Under the pieces are notes generated by a model. That model worked only from the letters and a program-made list of their open reading frames with translations. It had not been told where the DNA came from and did not search any database. A DNA stretch of 16,787 nt from Collinsella sp. AF33-16. GTDB lineage: Bacteria > Actinomycetota > Coriobacteriia > Coriobacteriales > Coriobacteriaceae. Positions 1 through 7,452 of the stretch are shown here, piece by piece. Position 1 is the stretch's first letter. Each line of letters opens with the position of its first letter. The stretch covers positions 1-16,787 of the forward strand of contig NZ_QRQC01000032.1 of assembly GCF_003475325.1 (NCBI RefSeq). Reading direction: 5' to 3'. The translations under genes and the position numbers were made by a program.

Positions 1-190
1 ATTAAGTGCTTTCCTTTGCGTGCGGAACTCGCGACAAACTTAACCCCCGCCCCCAGCCCCGGAGACCCTCCCTGTCGTCACTTTGTTCGAGTCGTTGTTG
101 TTCCTCGCCGCTTCGCGGCTCGGCGGCCCCGTTCTCCGCGGCGGGGTTTGTCTAAGGATCTTGCTGAAGCTCTGCCTTTGGCTCAAATGG
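1..190. other. Non-coding left edge with small GC hairpins
   Basis: I see no credible gene here; the short open frames have no supporting ribosome binding site or recognisable protein. Two GC-rich hairpins are visible: gccgc/gcggc at 107-111 and 115-119, and ccccg/cgggg at 127-131 and 142-146. The second is followed on the plus strand by tttgtct, so it could be a weak terminator for a plus-strand gene outside the window. That is inference only. Confidence 0.4.
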
Positions 191-222
191 AAACGGGGGA
201 CGCATCTGCATCCCCCGTTTTT
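191..222. terminator. Bidirectional intrinsic terminator after the phosphodiesterase gene
   Basis: There is a perfect 10-bp stem, aaacggggga at 191-200 and tcccccgttt at 211-220, with a 10-nt loop. The plus strand runs into ttttt. The minus strand enters the hairpin 8 bases after the stop codon of the phosphodiesterase gene, so it most likely ends that transcript. It could also stop plus-strand transcription. Confidence 0.8.
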
Positions 223-229
223 GTTGCGG

Positions 230-697
230 TTAGTCCAAGTCAATAAACTTGGTGCTTAGGATCTTGCCGTCTTTGACGAGCATTCTGGCCATGGTGGGGC
301 CTCGGGTGCCTCTGGGGTAGCTGGCGCTGCCCGGGTTGAGGACTAGGCAGCGGCCCACTTGGGCTTCTTTGGTTACGTGGGTGTGGCCGTTGATGGCTAC
401 GTCTACGGATCCCACCGGAAGGTCTTCGCGGTAGTGGGCTACGGCGAATTTGAGGCCTTCGTAAGTAAAGAGCGCAAGACGGTCTACATCGGGGCCGTAG
501 TCGCGGTAGTAATCGTTGTTGCCCAGTACGGCCCGCACGGGGGCGATGGTGCATAGGTGCTCGTAGTCCATCTCTGACGTGAGGTCGCCGGCGTGGATAA
601 TCAGGTCTGCGCCTTCAAGCTCATCCAGGAGCGCAGGCGAAAGATAGCCGTGGGTGTCCGAGATGATGTCAATACGCTTGGCGCTTGCACTGTTCAT
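230..697 (-). CDS. YfcE/MJ0936-type metallophosphoesterase
   Basis: A 155-residue cytoplasmic calcineurin-like phosphoesterase, the usual full length for this small family, which hydrolyses phosphodiesters with two bound metal ions. The metal-ligand motifs are in the family order: D14-x-H16 (SDTHG), G37-D38 (HAGDL), G59-N60-N-D (GNND), H88 (AHYRE) and G104-H105-T-H107. The physiological substrate cannot be read from sequence. The start is ATG at 697 with GGAAGGG just upstream. A strong terminator at 737-787 separates it from the response regulator upstream, so it probably has its own promoter in the roughly 40-base gap. A second terminator lies just after its stop. Confidence 0.88.
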   Translation of the reverse strand: MNSASAKRIDIISDTHGYLSPALLDELEGADLIIHAGDLTSEMDYEHLCTIAPVRAVLGNNDYYRDYGPDVDRLALFTYEGLKFAVAHYREDLPVGSVDVAINGHTHVTKEAQVGRCLVLNPGSASYPRGTRGPTMARMLVKDGKILSTKFIDLD

Positions 698-736
698 GGG
701 ATCCCTTCCGCAAAAAACGATTCGGCAGATACATAC

Positions 737-787
737 AAAAAAGGCCCCACGGCTCCGCAGACGATGGGTCTACAGGGCTGCGGGGCC
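737..787 (-). terminator. Intrinsic terminator after the first LytTR regulator
   Basis: On the minus strand, GGCCCCGCAG opens a GC-rich stem closed by GGGGCC and followed by TTTTTT (742 to 737). It begins 6 bases after the regulator stop codon and ends the glycosyltransferase-kinase-regulator transcript. Its T-run is only 40 bases from the start codon of the phosphodiesterase gene. Confidence 0.8.
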
Positions 788-793
788 AGTGTG

Positions 794-1510
794 CTAGAGA
801 CTCAGAGCCTTCTTGAGCGGCACGACGCGGCGGCGCGAAACCGGCACGCGTTCGTCGACGCCCGTAATGCCCAGCTGGATGGCGCCCGAGGGCACCGTCT
901 CAACGTCCGTGACGCACGCCAAGTTGACGATATAGCGGCGGTGAACACGGAAGAAGCCAAAGTCGCAGAGCTTGGCCTCAAACTGCGCCAGCGAGGTCGT
1001 CGACAAAAAGCGATCATCGACGGTATAGATGCAGGAGTAATCGTCCTTGGCCATGATAAAGCGAATGTCGTCCACGGGAATGAGCACCTTGCGGCCACCC
1101 TTTTCCACCGGGATACGCTCGATGGTCACCTTGCTGTCCGTAACCGGCTTGGCGCGTTGCATGACCTTCTCGATCGCGCGATCCAAGCGAGCTTCCTCGA
1201 CCGGCTTCATCAGATAATCGACGGCATCCACGTCGAATGCCTCGACCGCATGGTCGCTATACGCAGTCACAAACACGATCGCCGGCGGATTTTTGAGCTT
1301 ATGCAGCGCCTCGGCAAGTTGCAGGCCCGAGGCACCGGGCATCGAGATATCGAGAAACACGACATCCACGCGACTTTCCATAAGCATCTCGATGGCGGAG
1401 CGGACGCTCGACGCCTCCGTGATCGTGCCGATCTTGCCCGTTTGCTCGAGCAGGAAGCGAAGCTCCGAGCGAGCCGGCGCCTCATCATCCACAATCATCG
1501 CACGCAGCAT
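794..1510 (-). CDS. LytTR-family response regulator (system 1)
   Basis: A 238-residue two-component regulator of the LytR/AlgR type. The N-terminal receiver domain (about 1-120) shows the acidic pair D8-D9, phospho-acceptor D54 in VFLDISMPG, T82 and K102 (MKPVEE). The C-terminal LytTR DNA-binding domain (about 133-238) has the typical FxRVHRRYIVNL motif and ends with PVSRRR. These proteins bind DNA once phosphorylated by their partner kinase, which here is the gene directly upstream. I chose ATG at 1510 because GAAAGG lies 10 bases before it. An in-frame TTG seven codons earlier (1531) has no good ribosome binding site. A 72-base gap to the kinase contains an imperfect hairpin but no T-run, so co-transcription is likely. 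Confidence 0.92.
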   Translation of the reverse strand: MLRAMIVDDEAPARSELRFLLEQTGKIGTITEASSVRSAIEMLMESRVDVVFLDISMPGASGLQLAEALHKLKNPPAIVFVTAYSDHAVEAFDVDAVDYLMKPVEEARLDRAIEKVMQRAKPVTDSKVTIERIPVEKGGRKVLIPVDDIRFIMAKDDYSCIYTVDDRFLSTTSLAQFEAKLCDFGFFRVHRRYIVNLACVTDVETVPSGAIQLGITGVDERVPVSRRRVVPLKKALSL

Positions 1511-1582
1511 AGGGATAAAACCTTTCGTCAACTAACTACGCCGGGCATCCGTCGCATGACGTTGAGCCCGTAGCCTTTTATT

Positions 1583-2926
1583 TTACTCTTGAATGTCAAA
1601 GATGCTCTCTGACAAATCAAGATGAAGGAGCACTTTGGTGCCCTTGCCCGGCGCCGATTCGACACGCGTATAGGAGTGCGGCCCATAAAAGCGATGGATG
1701 CGCTCCGAAATATTGTGCATGGCCACACCGGCGCCGCCACCCTGGGGAGAGCTGGCGTCGGGACGGGCAGAGCGCTCGTCAAACAGTCTGGCGGCGGTAC
1801 CCTCATCCATGCCCACGCCATTATCGGCCACGGCAATCAAGATTGCATCCTCGCCGTCTTGGTGAACGGTCACGTCGATCCTCAGGGCGTCGTCATCGCC
1901 CATACCATGACGTACGGCGTTCTCGACAATCGGCTGGATCACGAACGCCGGCACCAGCGTATCTTCCACGTCCTCGGACACATCGAACGTCGCAAGCACG
2001 CGGTCCTCGCCAAAGCGGGCCTTCTCAAAGGTAAGGTAGCGCTTGGTCTGTGCGACCTCGCGCGAGACCGGAATAAGCGATCCCGAGTTGTCGAGCGTGG
2101 CACGATAGAACGATGAGAACTCACGAAGCAGTTCGCGAGCCCGCAGCGGGTCGGTGCGCGTAAACGATGCAATGGTGTTCAGCGTGTTGAACAGGAAGTG
2201 CGGGTTAATCTGCGCCTGCAGCGCACGCACCTCGGCGCGCGCCGTGAGCTCCTTTTGCACCTCGAGCTCGTGGATGGCGAGCTGTGTGGACAAGATCTCG
2301 GCAAAGCCCGAGGCAAGCGCGTACTGGGTACGGTCGACGGCGCGCGGGGTCTTGTAGTAGAACTTGAGCGTACCGACGGTACGATCGCCCACCTTGATGG
2401 GGGCGATAATGCCGGCGGGGACTTGGTTGTGCGAGCCGTCCGAGCCCACGACATCCACCATACGGTTGAACGACTGCACGATGCCATGTTCGATAACGTA
2501 GCGTGTGGCAAGCGTGTGGATGGGAGTATCGGGCAGCAGTTTTTCCTCAAACTCGCCCGCGCAGGCAAGCACGTTGCCCTCGTCGGTGATGGCCACCGTC
2601 ATGGCGCGCGTCTCGGGCAAAATGCGCCGGCACACCAAACGCGCCGACTCCTGCGTCAGACCGCCCTTAATGTCCTCGAGCATGGCCGAGGCCACCGAGA
2701 GCGTCTCCTCGGTGTACTGGGAGCGCACCGAATCGGGATTGAGCGTCAAAAAGATAAAGATGCACAGAAAGATGCACAGCAGCGCGCAGGCAATCACCGT
2801 GGCGATCGGCTCGATACCGGTCACCAAGGCAAAAATAAAGTACACCAGCACGCAAATGGCGCAGGCAACGGCAATGATGCGAAAGATTGATATTGAACTA
2901 TCGCGCTGGGCGCGGCGGTCGATCAT
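1583..2926 (-). CDS. LytS-like sensor histidine kinase (system 1)
   Basis: A 447-residue membrane kinase of the His_kinase (PF06580) class. Two hydrophobic helices (about 15-37 and 41-61) anchor it. A GAF-like sensory region (about 75-215) follows, then the dimerisation/phospho-acceptor segment with N-P-H243-F-L-F-N, and a HATPase domain with N-box E335-N336, D368-N-G-V-G and GAGVAMHNISERI. All residues needed for kinase activity are present. The sensor faces the cytoplasm or membrane, since almost no extracellular loop exists. Its ATG overlaps the TGA of the glycosyltransferase gene in an ATGA junction, and the partner regulator follows it. It closely resembles the kinase at 7453-8838, for example LASGFA, ISTQLA-like and ELTAR..RALQ blocks in the same order. 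Confidence 0.93.
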   Translation of the reverse strand: MIDRRAQRDSSISIFRIIAVACAICVLVYFIFALVTGIEPIATVIACALLCIFLCIFIFLTLNPDSVRSQYTEETLSVASAMLEDIKGGLTQESARLVCRRILPETRAMTVAITDEGNVLACAGEFEEKLLPDTPIHTLATRYVIEHGIVQSFNRMVDVVGSDGSHNQVPAGIIAPIKVGDRTVGTLKFYYKTPRAVDRTQYALASGFAEILSTQLAIHELEVQKELTARAEVRALQAQINPHFLFNTLNTIASFTRTDPLRARELLREFSSFYRATLDNSGSLIPVSREVAQTKRYLTFEKARFGEDRVLATFDVSEDVEDTLVPAFVIQPIVENAVRHGMGDDDALRIDVTVHQDGEDAILIAVADNGVGMDEGTAARLFDERSARPDASSPQGGGAGVAMHNISERIHRFYGPHSYTRVESAPGKGTKVLLHLDLSESIFDIQE

Positions 2927-4110
2927 TCGGCCCCCTCCAGGATACTGATCAGTTGTGCGTCACGCCAAAGCCCGTCCATGATCTTGGGCCAAAAGCTCTG
3001 GAAACGCAGATAGCTTGCAGCGTTTTGGCGCGCATAGGCCTTTGCCTCGTCGATACCATGGCGCCAGATGCGCAGGTAGCCCTCATGCTCGCGGGTAAAC
3101 ACGCTGCGGACCATAGCGGTCTTGCGCACGCGGTCGTCGAGCTCGCGCGAAATCCACGGGCCCGGGTAGGGCATGAGCGATGCCGCCGTAACGGGGATGA
3201 GCTCCTTTTGATGCGCGGCGAACGTCAACTTGGCCCGTTCGTAGTACCAACGGTATACATCCTGCATAAAGCGCGGTGAGCGCTTTTCGGACTCCGGAGG
3301 CAGATGGCGCACGGTCCACTCGTTATCAAACCACACGTCGTAGCCAAACATACGCATGTTAAAGAGGTAATCCAAGTCCTCGCCGCGGGTGATAAACGGG
3401 TCAAAGGCCACACGCGTAAAGGCGCGGGCGTGCAGGGCCATCAGGCCGCCGCACACGTAGTTGGAGCGCGAGATGCGGGTGCCCGAGAGCGCCTTTTTCA
3501 TCCAACGGTTGAACTCGATGCGCTTGGTCCACCAACGATGGCAGATGCCCGCCTTGTCCGTGGGAGCCAGCGGCGAGCCGTCGCGATCGTAGAAATAGCC
3601 GCTCTTGACCAAGATCGGCAAGCCCTGACGCGTCTGCTGCCCCAACGCATAGGTCGCGCGCTTCATAAAGTCGGCGTCGATGACAGCCTCATCGTCATCC
3701 AAAAAGATAACCGCGTCATGCCCCAGCACAGCGGCACAGGCTAGCCCCATGTTGCGGATGGCACCGTAGCCTCGCAGGCTCACGCACTCGCCCGAACCCT
3801 TGGGCGCGATCTGAGCAACCCGGTCTGCGATGCGCGAGGCCTGGGTGTTGGTGACAACGGTGACCTTGAGCGTGGGATGCGCGTCGACAATCTCGTGCAC
3901 GCGCAGCGACACATCGGCTGTGGCAGAAACAGGACAGACCACCAAAAGGATGATGCGCGGGATGTCGCGCACCTGCTCAAGCGAGGCCAGGCAGCGGTCG
4001 AGTTCGGGATTGTCGGCGTTGAGTCGTGTCGAATGGTCATAGGTGCCAGGGGCGTTTGCGCAAGCGTCATCGCCCGCCCAATACGTTGGAATCACGACCG
4101 TGGCGTTCAT
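2923..4110 (-). CDS. Family-2-like (GT-A) glycosyltransferase
   Basis: A 395-residue protein with the hallmarks of a GT-A glycosyltransferase: VVIPTY at residues 5-10, R119-N-M-G and the metal/nucleotide-sugar binding FLDDD at 136-140, then RGEDLDY at 242-248 (an ED general-base-type motif) and H269. No signal peptide or membrane helix is evident, so it probably acts at the inner face of the membrane or in the cytoplasm. Sugar donor and acceptor are unknown. ATG at 4110 is preceded by GGAGGGTAAGG. The stop TGA overlaps the ATG of the sensor kinase, so translation of the two is likely coupled and the glycosyltransferase is the first gene of a signalling operon. Cell-wall or surface glycan work is a reasonable inference but not proved. 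Confidence 0.82.
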   Translation of the reverse strand: MNATVVIPTYWAGDDACANAPGTYDHSTRLNADNPELDRCLASLEQVRDIPRIILLVVCPVSATADVSLRVHEIVDAHPTLKVTVVTNTQASRIADRVAQIAPKGSGECVSLRGYGAIRNMGLACAAVLGHDAVIFLDDDEAVIDADFMKRATYALGQQTRQGLPILVKSGYFYDRDGSPLAPTDKAGICHRWWTKRIEFNRWMKKALSGTRISRSNYVCGGLMALHARAFTRVAFDPFITRGEDLDYLFNMRMFGYDVWFDNEWTVRHLPPESEKRSPRFMQDVYRWYYERAKLTFAAHQKELIPVTAASLMPYPGPWISRELDDRVRKTAMVRSVFTREHEGYLRIWRHGIDEAKAYARQNAASYLRFQSFWPKIMDGLWRDAQLISILEGAE

Positions 4111-4131
4111 GCCTTACCCTCCCTGCAACAC

Positions 4132-4166
4132 AAAAACGGGACGCCGCCAAACACAGGCGACGCCCC
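4132..4166 (-). terminator. Terminator hairpin between MFS transporter and glycosyltransferase
   Basis: On the minus strand an 11-bp stem, GGGGCGTCGCC (4166-4156) with GGCGGCGTCCC (4148-4138), including two G-U pairs and a 7-nt loop, is followed by GTTTTTGTG. There is no T-run on the other strand. It probably ends the transporter transcript, but it sits only about 20 bases before the glycosyltransferase start codon, so it may also lie in that gene's leader. Confidence 0.75.
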
Positions 4167-4204
4167 GCGACCTAGCTGATTCCATCATACCCACTTGGAC
4201 AAAT

Positions 4205-4234
4205 CATTGCTCGCAAGTCGCAATGTTTATTGCG
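4205..4234 (-). promoter_or_regulatory. Overlapping inverted repeats upstream of the glycosyltransferase operon
   Basis: On the plus strand the pentamers attgc, gcaat and attgc follow each other (4205-4209, 4220-4224, 4229-4233). The middle one can pair with either neighbour, and cgcaat/attgcg at 4219-4234 is a perfect 6-bp inverted repeat with a 4-base spacer. A TATGAT box on the minus strand (4189-4184) lies between these repeats and the terminator hairpin. They could be an operator or part of an attenuating leader. Function is inferred. Confidence 0.3.
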
Positions 4235-4281
4235 GATAACCCCAAAAGAGTACCGTGGACAGGCACAATAGCCGCTCGCTC

Positions 4282-5541
4282 CTATGCGGCATGCCCTGCC
4301 GCCCGAGTCATGCGGGACAAGCGGACCAGCAGCATAAAGCCCACCACCAGCAGCACGCCGATAGACAGGACGCCCAGCGAGGGGTTGCCGGTCAGCGAGG
4401 TGACGACCGACACCAGGAAGGTGCCCATAACGCTTGCATAACGACCAAAGATGTCAAAGAAGCCGTAGTACTCGTTGGACTTTTCCTTGGGGATAATGCG
4501 GCCAAAGTAGCTACGGCTGAGCGCCTGCACACCGCCCTGGAACAGGCCGACCATAATGGCAAGCACCCAGAATTCAAAGGCGGTCTTTAGGAAGAACGCG
4601 GCGAACAGCACAATCCCCATGTAGGCGGCGACCGCCACCAGGATCATGTTGAGCGTGCCCACGCGTCCGGCGAGCTTGCCGTAAATGATGGCAGACGGAA
4701 AAGCAACAAACTGCGTGACGAGCAGCGCCAGGACCAGCTGCGTCGAATCGATGCCCAAGGCCGATCCGTAACTGGTGGCCATAGAAATGACCGTGTGCAC
4801 ACCGTCGATATAGAAGAAGAACGCGATCATGTAGACCAGCACGGTCTTGTTGTGGGCGATCTCGCGCATGGTGTGTCCGACCTCGGAGAACACACCGCCC
4901 ACGATGTGGCCGATGGTGTCCTCGGGACCACGCTCGCGACCGTACTTTTGCTTATAGGTGCGAATGAGCGGCAGGGCAAAGATGAGCCACCAGGCACCAG
5001 TGATGATAAACGACAGACGCGTTGCCAGCATGGTGGGGACACCAAGAGCGGGACCACCCATGATAAGCGCCAGGCAGATGATGAACGGCACGGTGGAACC
5101 GATGTAGCCCCAGGCATAGCCCGAGCTGGACACGACGTCCATGCGCTCGTCGGTGGTAATGTCGGGCAGCATGGCGTCGTAGAACGTCATAGAAGAGTTG
5201 AGGCCGATGGTGCACAGCACGTACACAGTCAAAAATGCCATGGCGGACATTGGGATAGCCTGCGCCAGGCAAAGAACCAGGCCCGTGAGGAAGAAGCCCA
5301 AGAAGAACTTGATCTTGTTGCCGGCGTAATCGGCAAGCGCGCCCAGAATGGGCATGAGCATGGCAATGACCAGCGAGGCAATCGTCTGCGCGTTGCCCCA
5401 AGCGACCACCAGGTCTGCCGAGGAAGCGCCGGTATTGATGGCGTTAAAGTAGATGGGCACCACCGAGGTATTGAGCAGCACGAGGGCCGAGTTTCCCACA
5501 TCGTACATGACCCAGTTACGCTCGAGCTTGGTGTATTTCAT
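4282..5541 (-). CDS. UMF1-family (Atg22-like) MFS transporter
   Basis: A 419-residue integral membrane protein with about twelve hydrophobic segments. Its signatures match the UMF1 branch of the major facilitator superfamily: N-terminal YDVGNSA at 13-19, F120-Y-D-A-M-L-P-D-I, SGYAWGYIGS at 140-149, FYIDGVHTVI at 243-252, QALSRSYFGRIIP at 339-351 and EYYGFFDIFGRYAS at 357-370. The yeast relative Atg22 exports amino acids from the vacuole; the bacterial substrate is unknown. ATG at 5541 has AAGGG nine bases upstream. About 100 bases separate it from the phospholipase-like gene upstream with no terminator, so it may share that transcript. A hairpin terminator lies downstream at 4132-4166. Confidence 0.88.
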   Translation of the reverse strand: MKYTKLERNWVMYDVGNSALVLLNTSVVPIYFNAINTGASSADLVVAWGNAQTIASLVIAMLMPILGALADYAGNKIKFFLGFFLTGLVLCLAQAIPMSAMAFLTVYVLCTIGLNSSMTFYDAMLPDITTDERMDVVSSSGYAWGYIGSTVPFIICLALIMGGPALGVPTMLATRLSFIITGAWWLIFALPLIRTYKQKYGRERGPEDTIGHIVGGVFSEVGHTMREIAHNKTVLVYMIAFFFYIDGVHTVISMATSYGSALGIDSTQLVLALLVTQFVAFPSAIIYGKLAGRVGTLNMILVAVAAYMGIVLFAAFFLKTAFEFWVLAIMVGLFQGGVQALSRSYFGRIIPKEKSNEYYGFFDIFGRYASVMGTFLVSVVTSLTGNPSLGVLSIGVLLVVGFMLLVRLSRMTRAAGHAA

Positions 5542-5642
5542 GGACAGGGACCCTTCGTATTCGCCCGATATGCAGCTAGTTCATCGTACCCCAATTGCAC
5601 GGAGGCGCCGGTAAGGATTCGGCAAAGAGACAGGAGCGGACC

Positions 5643-6587
5643 CTACTCCTCGCGGTCGAACTCCTCGTCGGTGCCGAGCACGCGGCCGCTGTAGTTGACG
5701 TGACCGGTCACGGCCTCCATGTCACCGGTCTCGATAAAACGCGCGACCGTGCACTCGTAATCGACCAGCGCGCGATCAAAGACCTCGGGGAAACTCTCGT
5801 TCGAGACCTCGTCGGTAAAGGGATTCTTCCATGTCAGATGGCCCAGGTTACCGGTGCGCTCGGGCAGCTCCGTCGTCACGCGATGGGCAAGGCCGTCGAG
5901 CAGCGAGTAGTCGTGCACCAACCCCTCAACCAGCGAGATCGCGCGCGTCTTTACGGAGCCGGCCGGCTCAATCGCACGGTAAAGTCGCTGCATATTGGCA
6001 ACGGCAGCACCGTACTCCCCCGCCGGAATGTCAATGCCGTACACGCGTCCGGCAACATAGCTCATCAGCACGCCGGCCACGCGACTGATGCGATCGGTGG
6101 TGACGATCTCGCCCGCCGGCGGGTAATCGTCGACCGTAGCGCCATCGCGCTTAAGCTGCAGCATCAGTACATCCAGGTCGCTCTCGATCACGGCATGGAC
6201 CTGACTGCTCGAATCCTCAAGCTCTGAATCGGACTCCACGATGCCAAACTGCTGCTCATAGACAAAGGGGTGGGCGTTGCGGTCGAGCACGTAATGAGAC
6301 AGCAGACCCAGCGCAAAGGCGCGACCCAAGCTGGCGTCGCGCGGCAGCAGATGCGACACGCCGTCGCGCAGGCACGCGAACTGGCGAGACATGCGCGAGC
6401 GATGCATGACCTGCGCCAGCAGCGTGCAGTCGGAAACACGCGGTGTCAGAATGTGAAAGAAAAACGGGTCGGGGCCTTGGTTGCCCAAGATAAAGGCAAT
6501 GCGCTCTTCATCGGACGTGATGACGCCCTGCGGAAGACGGTCGATGCTTTCCTCGCCAAACAGATGATGGGTGATAAGCGCGGGCAT
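5643..6587 (-). CDS. Zinc-dependent phospholipase C-like protein
   Basis: A 314-residue protein of the Zn_dep_PLPC (PF00882) type. Visible family features are the N-terminal P-A-L-I-T-H7-H8-LFGEES, G35-N-Q-G-P-D-P-F-F, S97-H-Y-V-L-D-R-N-A-H-P-F-V-Y and H131-A-V-I-E-S-D, which supply the expected His/Asp zinc ligands. No signal peptide is present, so unlike secreted clostridial phospholipases it appears cytoplasmic. The actual substrate may not be a phospholipid. I chose ATG at 6587 because GAAAGGAT sits 5 bases before it. An in-frame start ten codons upstream lacks such a site. It follows the second LytTR regulator by 92 bases without a clear terminator and may be controlled by it or co-transcribed with it. 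Confidence 0.78.
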   Translation of the reverse strand: MPALITHHLFGEESIDRLPQGVITSDEERIAFILGNQGPDPFFFHILTPRVSDCTLLAQVMHRSRMSRQFACLRDGVSHLLPRDASLGRAFALGLLSHYVLDRNAHPFVYEQQFGIVESDSELEDSSSQVHAVIESDLDVLMLQLKRDGATVDDYPPAGEIVTTDRISRVAGVLMSYVAGRVYGIDIPAGEYGAAVANMQRLYRAIEPAGSVKTRAISLVEGLVHDYSLLDGLAHRVTTELPERTGNLGHLTWKNPFTDEVSNESFPEVFDRALVDYECTVARFIETGDMEAVTGHVNYSGRVLGTDEEFDREE

Positions 6588-6679
6588 AATGATCCTTTCG
6601 ATTTCATTCGATGCCACCCATTATGCCCACCGCGCGCCCATGCCAAACCTGCGATGGTAAACGACAGCACGCAGACCGT

Positions 6680-7414
6680 CTACGCAAGCCCCAAGTGTGC
6701 TTTAACCTCGGCAGCGCGACGGCGGGACACGGGCACCGTCGAACTCGCGCGGTCGAGCCTGAGCTCCATCAGCCCCGTGGAGCCAATCTCAACATTGTGC
6801 ACGTCTTCCAAATTGACCAGGTAGCTGCGATGAACGCGAATAAAGCCCTCGGAGTCCAAGCGACGCTCGAGCGAAGAGATCGACTCATTGATCAGGTACG
6901 TTCCCTCGGCGCAGATGGCGTTGCAAAAATCGGCGCGCGCCTCAAAGTAGCAGACGTCTGCGACGGGAATGAACACCTTTTTGCCCCCGCGGTCCACCGT
7001 CAGACGCAAAGGCTGGCGCGGAGCGTGGATAACACGACGGACACCCAAGGCCGCCTCGATCTTGTCGAGTGCCTTTGACAGGCGTGCGTCCTCAACCGGC
7101 TTGACGACATAATCGACGGCATCGAGGTTATAGGCATCAGCCGCATACTCGGCAAATGCCGTCACAAACACCACGACCGGCGGCGTCTTTAGGTTCTGCA
7201 GCGTCTCGGCAAGCTCAATTCCCGAGCGACCGGGCATGGTAATGTCTAAAAACAACACGTCGGGCTTGTTCGACAGAATCGACTCCACGGCTTCGGTGAC
7301 ATTGCCCGCCTCGGCAATCTGGCCCACACGCGTATCCTTTTCCAACAGATAGCGTAGCTCAGCCCTAATTGGGGGCTCGTCATCAACCACCAAGATGTTC
7401 CAGCCTTCGGACAT
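6680..7414 (-). CDS. LytTR-family response regulator (system 2)
   Basis: A 244-residue response regulator. The receiver domain (about 1-125) has D11-D12, phospho-acceptor D57 in LFLDITMPGRSG, T85 and K105 (VVKPVEDARL). The LytTR DNA-binding domain (about 138-244) has GFIRVHRSYLVNL and PVSRRR. ATG at 7414 follows an AGGGGAA site. It lies 38 bases behind its partner kinase, so the two are almost certainly one transcript. It is a clear paralogue of the regulator at 794-1510: the receiver cores and LytTR motifs align without large gaps. Its targets are not visible; adjacent candidates are the phospholipase-like and UMF1 genes downstream. Confidence 0.92.
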   Translation of the reverse strand: MSEGWNILVVDDEPPIRAELRYLLEKDTRVGQIAEAGNVTEAVESILSNKPDVLFLDITMPGRSGIELAETLQNLKTPPVVVFVTAFAEYAADAYNLDAVDYVVKPVEDARLSKALDKIEAALGVRRVIHAPRQPLRLTVDRGGKKVFIPVADVCYFEARADFCNAICAEGTYLINESISSLERRLDSEGFIRVHRSYLVNLEDVHNVEIGSTGLMELRLDRASSTVPVSRRRAAEVKAHLGLA

Positions 7415-7452
7415 ATGTGCTTCCCCTCTTTTTCTCTCAATCCAACCGCGTG

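Noticed and set aside
593..1573. 326-codon plus-strand frame opposite the first LytTR regulator
   Set aside because: No recognisable domain; the minus strand encodes a complete receiver and LytTR domain.
1511..1582. Imperfect hairpin between kinase 1 and its regulator as a terminator
   Set aside because: The stem has a bulge and there is no T-run after it; the genes probably share one transcript.
6588..6679. Promoter (TTGGCA with CATAAT) before the phospholipase-like gene
   Set aside because: The spacer is only 15 bases; too weak to annotate.
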